Shown here: positions 38,870-39,401 of the stretch, piece after piece
Layout of the letters: each line of letters opens with the position of its first letter
Position numbering within the stretch: the first letter of the stretch is position 1
Made by a program: the position numbers and the translations under genes
DNA from: a virus
Virus record (IMG/VR): IMGVR_UViG_3300050821_003793
Location: 1 to 39,401 of that record
Length of the DNA stretch: 39,401 nt
Direction: 5' to 3' (one strand)
Notes under the pieces: generated by a model
Databases searched by the model: none
Told to the model about the DNA's origin: nothing
What the model saw: the letters and a program-made list of their open reading frames with translations, nothing else

Positions 38870-39401
38870 CTATGCTATTTGATACCCTTGTAAGAATGTC
38901 CTAGAAAAACCACCTTCTACATCTGGGGTTGCTCCAGCACCTCCCAATAGAACTGTAATTTTTACTGTATCTCCAGCAGTTAATGGAGTCATCCATGAAC
39001 CACCATAAGCCATACCCGTACCTGGGCCACCAGATTGATAAGTTGCTGGATTAAAACTCATAGGTCCAAATATTCCACCAGGAGTTGCATTAAATCCCAT
39101 AGTACATTCAGTTATTGTATTAGGAACCAAAGTAGTAGTTATCATTGTATTGAACCAATAATAACCTGTATTTGGAGCAGTATATGTAAATGTTCCCACA
39201 TTGAAATTACCACCCAAATCAAATCTAATGTTATTAATAGGAACATCTGAGAAAGCTCCTAAAACAAAAGGAGAAGCACCTACAGTTCCATTAGAGAATG
39301 CATAAAATGCTGTTTGATTAAATAATGGTGGACCACCTGCCATTGTTCCAAGTTGACCATTCATATCTTGAACAACAGTTTGAACACCACCACCTGGAGG
39401 A
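38870..39401 (-). CDS. C1q-type tail fibre, C-terminal part
   Basis: C-terminal part of the joint-spanning fibre. The region around QGSYGVNPPG, then QTVVQDMNGQLGT continues the stalk. The last 140 aa are a C1q/TNF-like jelly roll (FDLGGNFNVGTFTYTAPNTG, then YYWFNTMI; LTAGDTVKITVLLGGAG; ending FLQGYQIA). It ends 8 nt before the small membrane gene. Reading frames match: codon positions at 39364 (= position 7) and 1228 are in phase (1221 nt apart). Confidence 0.87.
   Translation of the reverse strand, partial: PPGGGVQTVVQDMNGQLGTMAGGPPLFNQTAFYAFSNGTVGASPFVLGAFSDVPINNIRFDLGGNFNVGTFTYTAPNTGYYWFNTMITTTLVPNTITECTMGFNATPGGIFGPMSFNPATYQSGGPGTGMAYGGSWMTPLTAGDTVKITVLLGGAGATPDVEGGFSRTFLQGYQIA

Noticed and set aside
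1-39401. CRISPR array, rRNA, integrase, transposase
   Set aside because: Looked for on both strands; no regular repeat-spacer pattern, rRNA segments or recombinase motifs seen.

Overview
This window is a complete, circular genome of a short-tailed (podovirus-like) bacteriophage, about 39.36 kb of unique sequence. The first 44 bases are repeated exactly as the last 44 bases, and one reading frame runs unbroken across the joint. The genome is AT-rich, tightly packed (about 72 genes, many with overlapping stop/start codons) and uses all three standard stop codons. Ribosome binding sites are clear (AGGAGG before the major capsid gene). Signal peptides and a lipobox point to a bacterial host, but I cannot name the host with confidence. 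No integrase, CRISPR array or rRNA is visible.

Late region (minus strand, read from about 25.2 kb down through position 1 and across the joint to 38.7 kb). In order it encodes a small HTH regulator and membrane proteins, the large terminase, a P22-like portal, small head-associated proteins, a scaffold, an N4-gp56-type major capsid protein behind its own terminator and promoter, decoration and head-completion proteins, a tail adaptor, a small fibre, a large tail nozzle/hub protein, two exported proteins, three ejection-type proteins, and a set of fibre genes. Two fibres end in C1q/TNF-like jelly-roll domains, and one of these genes spans the circular joint. A small plus-strand island (4.13-4.73 kb) interrupts this operon with a ribbon-helix-helix regulator, a zinc-knuckle protein, a secreted peptide and a membrane micropeptide.

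tRNA island (25.19-27.22 kb, minus strand). I count 18 tRNA genes: Ile, Met, initiator-like Met, Trp, Asp, Glu, Tyr, a Ser-bodied tRNA with a Cys anticodon, two Ser, Gln, Asn, Gly, a degenerate one, Thr, His, a second damaged Thr, and Ala. There is also a tRNA-Leu(TAG) fragment. This is a very large set for a 39-kb phage, and several members have irregular features. Two abutting hairpins lie inside the array.

Early region (minus strand, 36.0 down to 27.3 kb). It holds many small proteins, a winged-helix replication-initiator-like protein preceded by an ori-like intergenic region, a RusA-type Holliday-junction resolvase and a terminase-small-subunit-like HTH protein. Further small genes encode zinc-knuckle proteins, a DUF551 pair, an excisionase-like HTH pair and coiled coils. 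A divergent promoter region (36.01-36.14 kb) next to a ribbon-helix-helix gene also drives a plus-strand operon (36.1-38.6 kb). That operon encodes a lipoprotein, two membrane proteins (holin candidates) and a RecT/Bet-type annealing protein.

The phage carries no recognisable DNA polymerase, helicase, primase, RNA polymerase or endolysin. It therefore probably recruits host replication through its initiator protein, while supplying annealing (RecT), junction resolution (RusA) and tRNAs itself.
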